From NCBI GenBank assembly GCA_963713815.1, contig CAVQNH010000044.1, forward strand, positions 1-64,000: a stretch of 64,000 nt of DNA, in the 5' to 3' direction. This document shows positions 29,300 to 38,638 of this stretch, piece by piece. Both the position numbers and the translations under genes were made by a program. Within the stretch, counting starts at the first letter, position 1. Every line of letters starts with the position of its first letter. The notes under the pieces were generated by a model. That model saw only the letters and a program-made list of their open reading frames with translations. It searched no databases and had not been told where the DNA came from. The stretch is from RYN-230 sp963713815. GTDB taxonomy: Bacteria > Actinomycetota > Actinomycetes > Streptosporangiales > Streptosporangiaceae.

Positions 29300-31264
29300 A
29301 TGCCTGTGGAATCGGTCTACCCCCGCCTGGAGCCTCTGCTGCCCCAGGTGCGCAAGCCGATCCAGTACGTCGGCGGCGAGCTGAACTCCGTGGTCCAGGA
29401 CTGGGATGCGGCAGAGGTCCGCTGGGCCCTGATGTACCCCGACGCCTACGAGGTCGGCGTGCCCAACCAGGGGATCCAGATCCTGTACGAGGTGCTGAAC
29501 GAGTGCGACGGCGTGCTCGCCGAGCGCACCTACAGCGTCTGGCCGGACCTGGAAGGCCTGATGCGCGAGCACGGGATCCCGCAGTTCACCGTGGACGGTC
29601 ACCGCCCGGTGGCGGCCTTCGACGTGCTCGGCGTCAGCTTCGCCACCGAGCTGTGCTACACGAACCTGCTGTCCGCCCTGGACCTGGCCGGCATCCCGCT
29701 CTCCGCGGCGGACCGGGACGAGCGGCATCCGCTCGTGCTGGCCGGCGGGCACGCGGCGTTCAACCCGGAACCGGTCGCCGAGTTCGTGGACGGCGCGGTG
29801 CTCGGCGACGGCGAGCAGGCCGTGCTGACCATCTCCGGGCTGATCAAGGACTGGAAGCGGGCCGGGCAGCCCGGCGGCCGCGACGGCCTGCTGCTCCGCC
29901 TGGCCACCGAGGCCGGGGTCTACGTGCCCCGCTTCTACGACGTGGACTACCTCCCGGACGGCCGGATCAGGCGGGTCGCGCCGAACCGCAGCGGGGTCCC
30001 GTTCACCGTGCCCAAGAACACCGTGATGGACCTGGACGAGTGGCCGTACCCGCGCAAGCCGCTGGTCCCCGTGGCCGAGTCCGTGCACGAGCGGTTCAGC
30101 GTGGAGATCTTCCGCGGCTGCACCCGGGGCTGCCGGTTCTGCCAGGCCGGGATGATCACCCGTCCGGTGCGGGAGCGCAGCGTGACCACGGTCGGCGACA
30201 TGGTCGAGTGCGGGCTGGCCGAGAGCGGCTTCAGCGAGGTCGGGCTGCTCTCCCTGTCCAGCGCTGACCACAGCGAGATCAACGAGATCGTCACCGGGCT
30301 GGCCGACCGCTATGAGGGCAGCGCGACCGGGCTCTCGCTCCCGTCCACCCGGGTCAACGCGTTCAACGTGACCCTGGCCAACGAGCTGAGCCGGAACGGC
30401 AAGCGGTCCGGGCTGACCTTCGCCCCCGAAGGCGGCTCAGAGCGGATCCGCAAGGTGATCAACAAGATGGTCACCGAGGACGACCTCATCCGCACGGTCA
30501 GCACCGCCTACGCCAACGGCTGGCGGCAGGTGAAGCTCTACTTCATGTGCGGCCTGCCCACCGAGACGGACGACGACGTGCTCGCCATCGCCGACCTGGC
30601 CCGGCGCGTCATCCAGGCCGGGCGTGAGGCGACGGGCCGCAAGGACATCCGGTGCACCGTGTCGATCGGCGGATTCGTGCCCAAGCCGCACACCCCGTTC
30701 CAGTGGGCGGCGCAGTGTGACGCCGAGACGGTGCATGACCGGCTCCGGAAGCTGGGCGCGGCCCTGAAGGGTGATCGCACGTACGGCCGGTCGGTGGGCT
30801 ACCGCTACCACGACGGCGAGCCGTCGATCATCGAGGGCCTGCTGTCCCGGGGTGACCGGCGGGTGGCCAAGGTGATCAAGGCCGCCTGGCAGGAGGGGGC
30901 CCGGTTCGACGGCTGGAGCGAGTTCTTCTCGTTCGAGCGCTGGATGCGCAGCGCGGAGCAGGCCCTGGCCGACGAGCCGGTGGACGTCGGCTGGTACACG
31001 ACGCGGGAACGCGAGTACAGCGAAGTCCTGCCCTGGGATCACCTGGACGCCGGCCTGGACCGCGACTGGCTCTGGCAGGACTGGCAGGACGCGGTGGACC
31101 CGGCGGGCGCCGCGGAGGTCGAAGACTGCCGCTGGACCCCCTGTTACGACTGCGGTGTGTGCCCCACCATGGGCACCGAGATCCAGACCGGCCCCACCGG
31201 GCGTACCCTGCTGCCGCTGTCCGTGGCAGGCAGCCCGGCGGGCGGCGCGGGAGGCGTCGGCTAG
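29300..31264 (+). CDS. TIGR03960 family B12-binding domain/radical SAM protein
   Basis: A 654-residue protein. Seen: an N-terminal B12-binding-like Rossmann region (YPDAYEVGVPNQGIQILYEVLN, LGVSFATELCYTNLL, VLAGGHAAFNPEP) and a radical SAM core with the cluster motif CTRGCRFCQ at about residues 274-282. SLPSTRVNAF and the MCGLPTETDDDV segment follow, then a C-terminal Cys cluster (CYDCGVCPTMG). The C-terminal Cys set may bind a second cluster. The reaction is not established for the family. It nearly always sits beside the TIGR03936 gene and rne, as here, suggesting work on RNA or translation (inference). Confidence 0.93.
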   Translation: MPVESVYPRLEPLLPQVRKPIQYVGGELNSVVQDWDAAEVRWALMYPDAYEVGVPNQGIQILYEVLNECDGVLAERTYSVWPDLEGLMREHGIPQFTVDGHRPVAAFDVLGVSFATELCYTNLLSALDLAGIPLSAADRDERHPLVLAGGHAAFNPEPVAEFVDGAVLGDGEQAVLTISGLIKDWKRAGQPGGRDGLLLRLATEAGVYVPRFYDVDYLPDGRIRRVAPNRSGVPFTVPKNTVMDLDEWPYPRKPLVPVAESVHERFSVEIFRGCTRGCRFCQAGMITRPVRERSVTTVGDMVECGLAESGFSEVGLLSLSSADHSEINEIVTGLADRYEGSATGLSLPSTRVNAFNVTLANELSRNGKRSGLTFAPEGGSERIRKVINKMVTEDDLIRTVSTAYANGWRQVKLYFMCGLPTETDDDVLAIADLARRVIQAGREATGRKDIRCTVSIGGFVPKPHTPFQWAAQCDAETVHDRLRKLGAALKGDRTYGRSVGYRYHDGEPSIIEGLLSRGDRRVAKVIKAAWQEGARFDGWSEFFSFERWMRSAEQALADEPVDVGWYTTREREYSEVLPWDHLDAGLDRDWLWQDWQDAVDPAGAAEVEDCRWTPCYDCGVCPTMGTEIQTGPTGRTLLPLSVAGSPAGGAGGVG

Positions 31265-32481
31265 ATGCCAGACCCCGGTTCCCCGGCGCAGCCGCCTGCG
31301 GACGGCGCGGCCCCGCCCCGTGGCGGTACGGCTCAGTCATCGGGTGGCGCGGCCCAGTCATCGGGGGCCCAGTCATCGGGGGCCAGTCATCGGCGCAGTC
31401 ATCGGGGGCCCAGCCGCCACCTGGCGCCCGGCCCCGCAGGCCCTCTGACGGCCCGACACGCGTCGCTGATCAGCCAGCCGTCGTCCAGCGGCTTATTGTC
31501 CGGTACGCTAAAAGAAGCAGGATGCGATTCGCCAGTCACAGAGATATCGCGCGGGCGGTTGAGCGCGGAGTACGCCGGGCACGGCTGCCCATCGCGTACT
31601 CGGCGGGATTTACGCCCCATCCGAAGATCTCTTACGCTGGCGCGGCCCCGACGGGGACGGCGAGTGAAGCTGAGTACCTGGAGCTTTCGCTGACGGCAAC
31701 ATGCGTCGTCGCGGAAGTACGGGACCGGCTCAATGCGGCCCTGCCGGACGGGATTGATGTGATAGACGTGACCGAGGAAGCCAGTTCCCTAGGCGCCGTG
31801 ACGTTCGAGGCGTCCCAGTGGGAAGTGGCCCTCCCCGGAGTCGGGCGAGATGAGGCGGCTGCGGCCGCTGAGACGTTCCTCGCTCAGGACAGCGTGGAGG
31901 TCGAGCGCCTGACCAGCAAGGGAATGCGGCGCATGGATGCTCGCGCCGCAGTGGTCACGTTGCAGGCCGACTGGCGCCCCGCTGATGAGCGGGACGCCGG
32001 TTATGCGATACTTCGAATGGTTGTTCGGCACTTGACACCTGTCGTGCGACCCGATGACATCCTGACTGCACTTCGCCGTGTCGCGGGGCTGGTGCCTTCG
32101 TCACCGCCGCTGGTGACCCGGCTGGTTCAAGGACCGCTGGTGGCAGTAGTTGCCGCAGCCGGGCCCGCAGGGCAGCACGTGCCCGCTGGGCCCGCCGAGG
32201 CGTCCTCCTCTGTGACGGCACCGCCGTCCCGTGGGGTAACGCCACTCGGGCCCCAGTCCGCCGGACAGGGCGCGGCGCAGACACATGTAAAGACAACGCG
32301 CCTGGGAGCGCGGTCGGCCTCACCGGCTGGCCCGCTTTCAGCGAGCGCGTACGACCAGTTCCCGCGCGGAGCGGAGGGTTCCGAGCGAACCCGCGCGCCC
32401 GGGAGCCTGACGGGAGATAGCCCGGATGCTCGAAACCGAGCTCAACGATTCACAGCAGAACGAGACAGCGCGAGGCAGTGA
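31265..32481 (+). CDS. TIGR03936 family radical SAM-associated protein (frameshifted in its N-terminal repeat)
   Basis: The ATG at 31265 directly follows the stop of the radical SAM gene. Its first 40 residues are a low-complexity QSSGGA-type segment. The conserved domain (VRYAKRSRMRFASHRDIARAVERGVRRA, then YSAGFTPHPKISYAGAAPTGTASEAEYLEL) reads in a frame one base away. The switch fits loss of one C near 31380-31385, where a repeat unit reads GGGGGCCAGTCATC instead of GGGGGCCCAGTCATC. Known only as the obligate neighbour of TIGR03960 proteins; likely a helper or substrate-recognition subunit. Its end overlaps the start of rne by 56 bp. Confidence 0.85.
31333..31412. repeat. 15-bp imperfect tandem repeats at the start of the TIGR03936 gene
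   Basis: The block CAGTCATCGGGGGCC recurs about five times with small changes in unit length between 31333 and 31412. The uneven G and C runs account for the apparent frameshift in the surrounding gene. Confidence 0.75.
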
Positions 32482-35400
32482 CAGTGGCGGAGGTGCAGAG
32501 CCGTCCGGTCTAACCGGAACGGCTAGCGCAGGCGACGCTGGCACTGCGACTGGTGGGGCACTGCGACTGGTGGCACTGACCCAGCCGGTGGCGGCGAGTC
32601 GGCGAGCCCCCAGCGCCGGACCCGCAGGCCCCGCCGGGCCGCGACCCGCGCGGCCGGTCCGCCGGCCGAGGACGTGGCCCAGGCACCCGTGCCTCCGGTC
32701 ACCCCGGCGGCGGCCAGTACCGGAGCAGCCAGTACCGGGCCAGCCAGTTCTGGTGCAGCCAGTACTGGGCCAGCCAGCTCTGGTTCAGCTAGCTCTGGTT
32801 CAGCTAGCACCGGTTCAGCTAGCACCGTGCCGTCCGTGAGCGCGCCCAGCACCCCTGCGGTGGTCTCCTCGCCGGCCGCGACCCCCATGGTCGCCCCGGC
32901 TCCCACGGCGACCAGCGGCTCCGGAACGGTGCCGCAGGCCACGTTCCAGCCGCCGCCGGTCATTTTCCAGCCCCCGGCCGCCGGTGAGCCGGTCCCCGAT
33001 CGCGCCCGGGTGCGGGACGAGCCCGTCACCGAGGACACCGGGCCGGAGGAGCCGTCCGCGGATGGTGCCTCCGATGGCACGTCCCGCCGGCGCCGCCGCC
33101 GTGGCGGCCGCGGGCGCGGGCATGACGCCGACGGCGAGACTCCGGGCGAGGACGCCGAGGACGGGGAATCCGCCCCCGCCCGGGGCGGCCGCGAGCCTGG
33201 CGAGCGCGGCGGAAAGTCTGCCGAGGCCAAGCAGGCCGACGGCAAGGCGAGCCAGGGCAAGCAGTCCCGCGGTAAGCAGGCCGAGAGCAAGCAGGCCCAG
33301 GCCGAGGGCAAGCCCGGCGGCCCGGAGGACGCGGACGACCGCGGCGACGACGACGAGGACGGCGACGACGCCGGTGGCACCAGGCGCCGCAGGCGCCGTC
33401 GCCGCCGCGGCTCGTCGGCCGACGGGGAGCCCGCCGCCGACGATCCGCCGAACACCGTCGTGCACGTCCGGGTGCCGCGCCCGCAGGGCTCCGAGGAGCC
33501 GGTGTCCGTCAGCGACGTCAGGTCGGTCCGTGGCTCGACCCGCCTGGAGGCCAAGCGGCAGCGGCGGCGCGAGGGCCGCGAGTCCGGGCGCCGGCGTCCG
33601 CCGGTCATCACCGAGGCCGAGTTCCTGGCCCGGCGGGAGGCCGTGGACCGCGTCATGGTCGTCCGGCAGCAGAATGACCGGACGCAGATCGCCGTGCTCG
33701 AGGACGGCGTGCTCGTCGAGCACTACGTGGACAACAACACGCACCAGTCCATGGTCGGCAACGTGTACCTGGGCAAGGTGCAGAACGTGCTGCCCTCCAT
33801 GGAGGCGGCCTTCGTGGACGTGGGCAAGGGCCGCAACGCGGTCCTGTACGCCGGCGAGGTCAACTTCGACGCCAGCGGGCTGGAGGGTGACTCCAAGCGG
33901 ATCGAGTCCGCGCTCAAGTCCGGCCAGGCCGTCCTGGTCCAGGTGACCAAGGACCCGGTGGGGCACAAGGGCGCGCGGCTGACCAGCCAGGTGAGCCTGC
34001 CCGGCCGCTACCTGGTCTACGTGCCGGGCGGCTCCATGATGGGCATCAGCCGCAAGCTGCCGGACAAGGAGCGCACCCGGCTCAAGCAGATCCTCAAGCA
34101 GGTCATGCCGGACGGCGCGGGCGTGATCGTGCGCACCGCCGCGGAAGGCGCCACCGAGGAAGAACTGTCCCGGGACGTGGCCCGGCTGGCCGCGCAGTGG
34201 GAAGCCATCGAGCAGAAGTCCAAGACCGCCAACGCGCCGGACCTGCTGTACAGCGAGCCCGACCTGACCATCCGCGTGGTCCGGGACATCTTCAACGAGG
34301 ACTTCGCGTCGCTGGTCGTGGCGGGGGACGAAGGCTGGGATCTCGTCCACGAATACGTCCAGTACGTGGCCCCGCACCTGGCCGAGCGGCTCACCCACTG
34401 GACGGACGACGACGAGGACGTGTTCGCCCGGTACCGGATCGACGAGCAGTTGGCCAAGGCGCTGGAGCGCAAGGTGTGGCTGCCCAGCGGCGGTTCCCTG
34501 GTCATCGACAACACCGAGGCCATGACGGTGGTCAACGTCAACACCGGGAAGTTCACCGGACAGGGCGGGAACCTCGAAGAGACCGTCACCCGGAACAATC
34601 TGGAGGCCGCCGAGGAGATCGTCCGGCAGCTCCGGCTGCGGGACGTCGGCGGCATCATCGTGATCGACTTCATCGACATGGTCCTGGAGAGCAATCGCGA
34701 GCTGGTGCTGCGCCGGATGCTGGAATGCCTGGCCCGGGACCGCACCAAGCACCAGGTCGCCGAAGTCACCTCGCTCGGCCTCGTGCAGATGACCCGCAAG
34801 CGGGTCGGAGCCGGGCTGCTGGAGGCGTTCTCCGAGCCGTGCGACTGCTGTAACGGGCGCGGCCGGATCATCTCCCTCGACCTGACCGAGCCGGCCGGCA
34901 CGGGCCAGCGGAGCCGCTCCGGCGGCGACGACGGCCGCCAGTCCGGCGGGGGCCGCCAGGACCGGAACGGCCGCGCGGACCGGAACGGGCACCAGGACCG
35001 CAACGGCCGGTCCGACCGGAACGGCCAGGAGAAGAACGGCCAGGACAAGAGCGGCCAGGACAAGAGCGGCCGCGGCGACCGGAACGGCCAGCAGGACCGC
35101 AACGGCCGCCAGGACCCTCCGGCTGCGGATGACGACGCGGCCGGCGCCCCGGACGGCGGCGAGGCAGCCGCTGGCGAGTCGGCGGCCGCGCTGCTGGTCG
35201 CCACACCCGGGGAGCGCCAGGGTGGCCGCCGCCGGCGCCGTGCGGCGACCCGGCCCGCCGGGGCGCCCGACGCCCCGCCCGAGTCCGCGCCGTCTGAGCC
35301 GGTCTCGTCCGGAGTTGCCCCGGCCGGGACAGCACCGGCGGAAGCCACCCCGGATGCGGGGTCGGCCCGGGACGCCGTGGTCCCGGTGGAAGGGCAGGCC

Positions 35401-35868
35401 GCCGAGGCCGTGCTCCCCACGGAGACCGTGCCCGCCACGGAGACCGCGCCCGCAACCGGGACTGCGCCTGCAACTGAGACCGTGCCTGCAACTGAGACCG
35501 CGCCCGCAACTGAGACCGTGCCCGCAACCGCGCCGGCCTCGGAGTCTGAGCCCGCCGTGGAGCCGAACCCGGCTGCGGAAGGACTGACGGCTGCGGACGC
35601 GGCGTCGGCGGTGTCCTCATGGCCCGCGGGCGATGCGCCTGTCCCGGCGGAAGCACCGCCGGCCCCGGACGTCACGCCTGAGCCGTACCCCGCGCCGGGG
35701 TCCGGCTCCGGGCCGGCGGACCAGGGCAGTCCTGCCGCGGACACCGGCCGCCGCCCCGCGGACGGTGACACCCGCCCGGCGGATGGCGACGGTCAGCCCG
35801 CGGACACCTACAGCCCTCCCGCGGACGAGGGCTCAGCTGCCACGGACGAGGAGCACCCGCCTTTCTGA
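32426..35868 (+). CDS. rne: ribonuclease E/G (frameshifted near its N-terminus by a 17-bp tandem duplication)
   Basis: Endoribonuclease that starts mRNA decay and matures rRNA. The ATG at 32426 gives MLETELNDSQQNE. The body continues in another frame because a 17-bp unit is duplicated at 32540-32573; with one copy the frames join. Seen: a long disordered N-terminus with Ser/Ala/Gly repeats and Arg patches; the S1-RNase core from about 33640 (VMVVRQQNDRTQIAVLEDG); the catalytic Asp-rich region VIDNTEAMTVVNVNTG and GGIIVIDFIDM; and the zinc-link CDCCNGRGRI. After the core come RNG repeats (DRNG, QEKNGQ) and a TETVPA/TETAPA repeat tail. Actinobacterial RNase E carries disordered arms on both sides like this. 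The following gap leads to rplU. Confidence 0.93.
32540..32573. repeat. 17-bp exact tandem duplication in rne
   Basis: The unit GGCACTGCGACTGGTGG occurs at 32540-32556 and again at 32557-32573, followed by CACTGAC. Because 17 is not a multiple of three, the extra copy shifts the frame by two bases, exactly the offset between the rne start and its conserved body. Confidence 0.9.
32712..32829. repeat. 15-bp tandem repeats encoding Ser/Ala/Gly pentapeptides in rne
   Basis: Seven to eight contiguous units of the form (T/G/C)CAG(C)(C/T)AG(T/C)(A/T)C(C/T)GG encode ASTGP, ASSGA and ASTGS pentapeptides in the disordered RNase E N-terminal arm. Contiguous and coding; not CRISPR. Confidence 0.8.
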
Positions 35869-36126
35869 TAGCCTGAGTGGTCGGTGCACATAGCGGATCG
35901 GGCCTCGCGGCCCGCCGCCAGTGTGCGAGGCAGGCCCCCGTCCGATGCCCGCCCAGTGCAGGCGCTAGTCACGTTCACGTGCTAGCCACTGCAGCAGGCG
36001 GCACGGTGGGTCCGCGCCAGGCAGAAACCCGGGACCAGGCCATGCGGCCCGGTCCACCCTGACGAGAGAGCGGCCCCGGCCGCATGAGGCCGCGGCCCAG
36101 CCGCGAAGGCAGAGAGCGAGTTCTCG

Positions 36127-36495
36127 GTGTACGCGATCGTGCGCTGCGGTGGCAGGCAGGAGAAGGCGGCGGTGGACGACGTGCTCACCGTCAACACGTT
36201 GGCGGGTGACGTCGGGTCCAGCGTGACGCTGACCGCGCTGCTCGTCGTCGATGATGGCAACGTCATCAGCGACGCGGCCGAGCTGGACCGCTACCAGGTC
36301 ACGGCGGAGATCCTGGGCCCGGTCGCCGGCCCCAAGATCAACATGATCCAGTACAAGAACAAGACCGGGTACCGGCGGCGCCTGGGCCACCGGCAGCACT
36401 ACACCCAGCTGAAGATCACCGGCATCGGCGCGGCCAAGAAGAGCGCCGCGAAGAGCAGCGCCGGGAAGAGCAGCGCCGCCAAGAAGGAGAGCTGA
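36127..36495 (+). CDS. rplU: 50S ribosomal protein L21
   Basis: A 122-residue ribosomal protein that contacts 23S rRNA. It starts at a GTG (VYAIVRCGGRQEKAAVDD), with AGAGAGCGAG upstream as a weak ribosome site. Seen: the KINMIQYKNKTGYRRRLGHRQHYTQLKITGI signature spread over the C-terminal half. It has an extra Ala/Lys/Ser tail (AAKKSAAKSS) as in other high-GC actinomycetes. The gap of about 260 bp before it, from 35869, presumably carries the promoter; no gene is seen there. Confidence 0.97.
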   Translation: MYAIVRCGGRQEKAAVDDVLTVNTLAGDVGSSVTLTALLVVDDGNVISDAAELDRYQVTAEILGPVAGPKINMIQYKNKTGYRRRLGHRQHYTQLKITGIGAAKKSAAKSSAGKSSAAKKES

Positions 36496-36501
36496 GCTGA
36501 C

Positions 36502-36780
36502 GTGGCACACAAGAAGGGCGCGTCGTCCAGCCGGAACGGCCGTGACTCCGCGGCGCAGCGGCTCGGCGTCAAGCGTTTCGGCGGGCAGCAGGTCAACGCG
36601 GGCGAGATCATCGTGCGCCAGCGCGGTACGCACTTCCACCCCGGGCCGGGCGTCGGCCGCGGCGGTGACGACACCCTGTTCGCGCTGGTCGCGGGCAAGG
36701 TCACGTTCGGGAGCGTGCGCCGCCGCCGGGCGATAAGCGTGATCGCGGCCGAGCCGGGTGACACCCCGGCGGCGGAATAA
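36502..36780 (+). CDS. rpmA: 50S ribosomal protein L27
   Basis: A 92-residue protein near the peptidyl transferase centre. It starts at a GTG 6 bp after rplU. Seen: AHKKGASSSRNGRDSAAQRLGVKRFGGQ and RQRGTHFHPGPGVGRGGDDTLFAL. No N-terminal leader of the Firmicutes type. Co-transcribed with rplU and followed by a strong hairpin. Confidence 0.97.
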   Translation: MAHKKGASSSRNGRDSAAQRLGVKRFGGQQVNAGEIIVRQRGTHFHPGPGVGRGGDDTLFALVAGKVTFGSVRRRRAISVIAAEPGDTPAAE

Positions 36781-36820
36781 GGTCCGCCCGGAAGCGATTC
36801 GTCAGACATAGGCATCAGGG

Positions 36821-36850
36821 CAGGGGCGGACCGGTGGCGGTCCGCCCCTG
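36821..36850 (+). terminator. hairpin terminator after rpmA
   Basis: A perfect 12-bp stem (CAGGGGCGGACC / GGTCCGCCCCTG) with a 6-base loop, 41 bp after the rpmA stop. Outer bases (GCATCA / TGATGC) can extend it with bulges. No T-run. Confidence 0.75.
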
Positions 36851-36979
36851 ATGCATGTGAGCGCAGGATCCGGCGGCCGCGGACGGACCGTTGGGAATGA
36901 ACGGGAATCAACCTGGCCCTCGCCGAGAGCGGCTGATGGGCTGTGAGGCTAGTGGGCTGTGACCCCGAGAGGAGGGGCA

Positions 36980-38359
36980 GTGGCAGAGTTCGCAGATCGG
37001 GCGGTCCTGCGCATCAAGGCAGGTAACGGCGGGCACGGCTGCGCCTCCGTCCACCGTGAGAAGTTCAAGCCGCTGGGCGGCCCGGACGGGGGCAACGGGG
37101 GCCGCGGCGGCAACGTGATCCTCGAGGTGCATCCCAGCGTGGCCACGCTGCTCGACTTCCAGCGCCGGCCGGTGCGCAAGGCGGGCAACGGCACGCAGGG
37201 CTCCGGGTCCAACCGCAACGGCGCGGCCGGCGATGACCTGGTGGTCCGGGTACCGAACGGGACCGTGGTCAGTACCGAGGACGGCGAGGTCCTGGCCGAC
37301 CTGACCGGGGCCGGAACCCGGTTCGTGGCCGCTGAGGGTGGCCATGGTGGCCTCGGCAACGCAGCCCTGTCCTCGATGAAGCGCAAGGCCCCCGGGTTCG
37401 CGCTGCGCGGCGAGCCGGGCGCGGAGTGCTCCCTGATCCTCGAGCTCAAGACCGTGGCCGATGCGGGCCTGGTGGGCTTCCCCAACGCAGGCAAGTCCTC
37501 GCTGATCGGGGCGCTGTCCGCGGCCAGGCCTACGGTCGGCGACTATCCGTTCACCACGCTGACCCCGCACCTGGGCGTGGTGGAGGCGGGCGACATCCAG
37601 TTCGTCGCGGCGGACGTGCCCGGCCTGATCCCCGGGGCCAGCCAGGGCAAGGGCCTGGGGCTGGAGTTCCTCCGCCACGTGGAGCGCTGCCTGGTGCTGG
37701 TGCACGTGCTGGACTGCACCGCCCCGGAGACCAGCGGGGACACCGGCCGCAACCCGGTCGCCGACTTCGACGTGATCGAGGCCGAGCTCGACGCCTACGA
37801 GAACGTCACCGGCGCGGACCTGCGGGACCGGCCCCGGATCGTGGTGCTGAACAAGATCGACGTGCCGGCCGCCCGGGAGGTGGCCGCGCAGGCCGAGCCG
37901 GAGCTGGCCGCCCGCGGGCTGACCGTGTGCCAGGTCTCCGCGGCGACCAGGGAAGGGGTCCGCGAACTCGCGTTCGCGCTGGCCGCGGTGGTCGCCGAGG
38001 TCCGCGCGGCCGCTCCCGTCGAGGAACCGACCCGGCGGGTGATCCGGCCGCGGCCCGCCGCGGGGCCCGAGTTCGAGATCGAACGGTCCGGGGAGAACAC
38101 GTTCCTGGTCCGGGGCGACAAGCCGTGGCGCTGGGTCCAGCAGACCGACTTCGCGAACGAGGAGGCCGTCGGCTACCTCGCCGACCGGCTGGCCAAGCTG
38201 GGGGTGGAGGCAGCCCTGGCCGAGGCCGGCGCGGAAGACGGCGCCGAGGTCATGATCGGCAACGGCGAGGAGGCCGTGGTCTTCGACTGGGACCCCGACA
38301 TCCCCGCCGGCCAGGGCGGCCGCGGCCCCCGGGGCACCGACCGCCGCCTCGCGCCCTGA
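36980..38359 (+). CDS. obgE: GTPase ObgE/CgtA
   Basis: A 459-residue GTPase that binds the 50S subunit and links ribosome assembly with growth state. The GTG at 36980 follows GAGGAGGGG; an upstream ATG at 36959 lacks such a site. Seen: the glycine-rich Obg fold (KPLGGPDGGNGGRGGNVILEV), the G domain with G1 GFPNAGKSS, G3 DVPGLI, G4 NKID and G5 SAA, and the actinobacterial C-terminal OCT domain (FEIERSGENTFLVRGDKPWRWVQQTDF) with a short tail. Follows rplU-rpmA as usual. Confidence 0.97.
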   Translation: MAEFADRAVLRIKAGNGGHGCASVHREKFKPLGGPDGGNGGRGGNVILEVHPSVATLLDFQRRPVRKAGNGTQGSGSNRNGAAGDDLVVRVPNGTVVSTEDGEVLADLTGAGTRFVAAEGGHGGLGNAALSSMKRKAPGFALRGEPGAECSLILELKTVADAGLVGFPNAGKSSLIGALSAARPTVGDYPFTTLTPHLGVVEAGDIQFVAADVPGLIPGASQGKGLGLEFLRHVERCLVLVHVLDCTAPETSGDTGRNPVADFDVIEAELDAYENVTGADLRDRPRIVVLNKIDVPAAREVAAQAEPELAARGLTVCQVSAATREGVRELAFALAAVVAEVRAAAPVEEPTRRVIRPRPAAGPEFEIERSGENTFLVRGDKPWRWVQQTDFANEEAVGYLADRLAKLGVEAALAEAGAEDGAEVMIGNGEEAVVFDWDPDIPAGQGGRGPRGTDRRLAP

Positions 38360-38383
38360 TCGTCGCGGGCACCCGCCCCCGAT

Positions 38384-38425
38384 CGTGGTCGGAAAACGTC
38401 GCTCTCACGGCGCTTTCCGACCACG
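38384..38425 (+). terminator. hairpin after obgE
   Basis: Perfect 12-bp arms CGTGGTCGGAAA (38384-38395) and TTTCCGACCACG (38414-38425) around an 18-base loop, 24 bp after the obgE stop. The A/T pairs beside the loop are unusual for this region. Confidence 0.55.
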
Positions 38426-38520
38426 GTCACCACGCCCCGCCGCTGCGCTGCGGCTGATGCGACTGGAGGGGCTGGAGGGATACTTCAGGGACGGTTCAGG
38501 CGTCGAGCCCGGAACTGGGG

Positions 38521-38578
38521 CTTTCGTGATCATGGGTTTGGTGTTGTTATAGCGACACCAAACCCATGATCACGAAAG
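38521..38578. repeat. long perfect palindrome between obgE and proB
   Basis: Arms of 24 bp at 38521-38544 and 38555-38578 are exact complements, with a 10-base loop (TGTTATAGCG). One more pair extends it outward. It shares the core CGTGATCATGGG with the hairpin at 9333-9382. Lies 60 bp before the proB start, so it could be a terminator for obgE, a binding site, or a mobile palindromic element. Confidence 0.75.
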
Positions 38579-38638
38579 CGTCCCTGGTGGCCGTAATGCT
38601 GGTGAGGTTTCTGTGATGTGTGTGGCTGGAGGGGCGGC

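Noticed and set aside
35869..36126. Structured L21 leader before rplU
   Set aside because: Some G+C hairpins can be drawn, but I cannot match them to a known leader, and this base composition gives hairpins everywhere.
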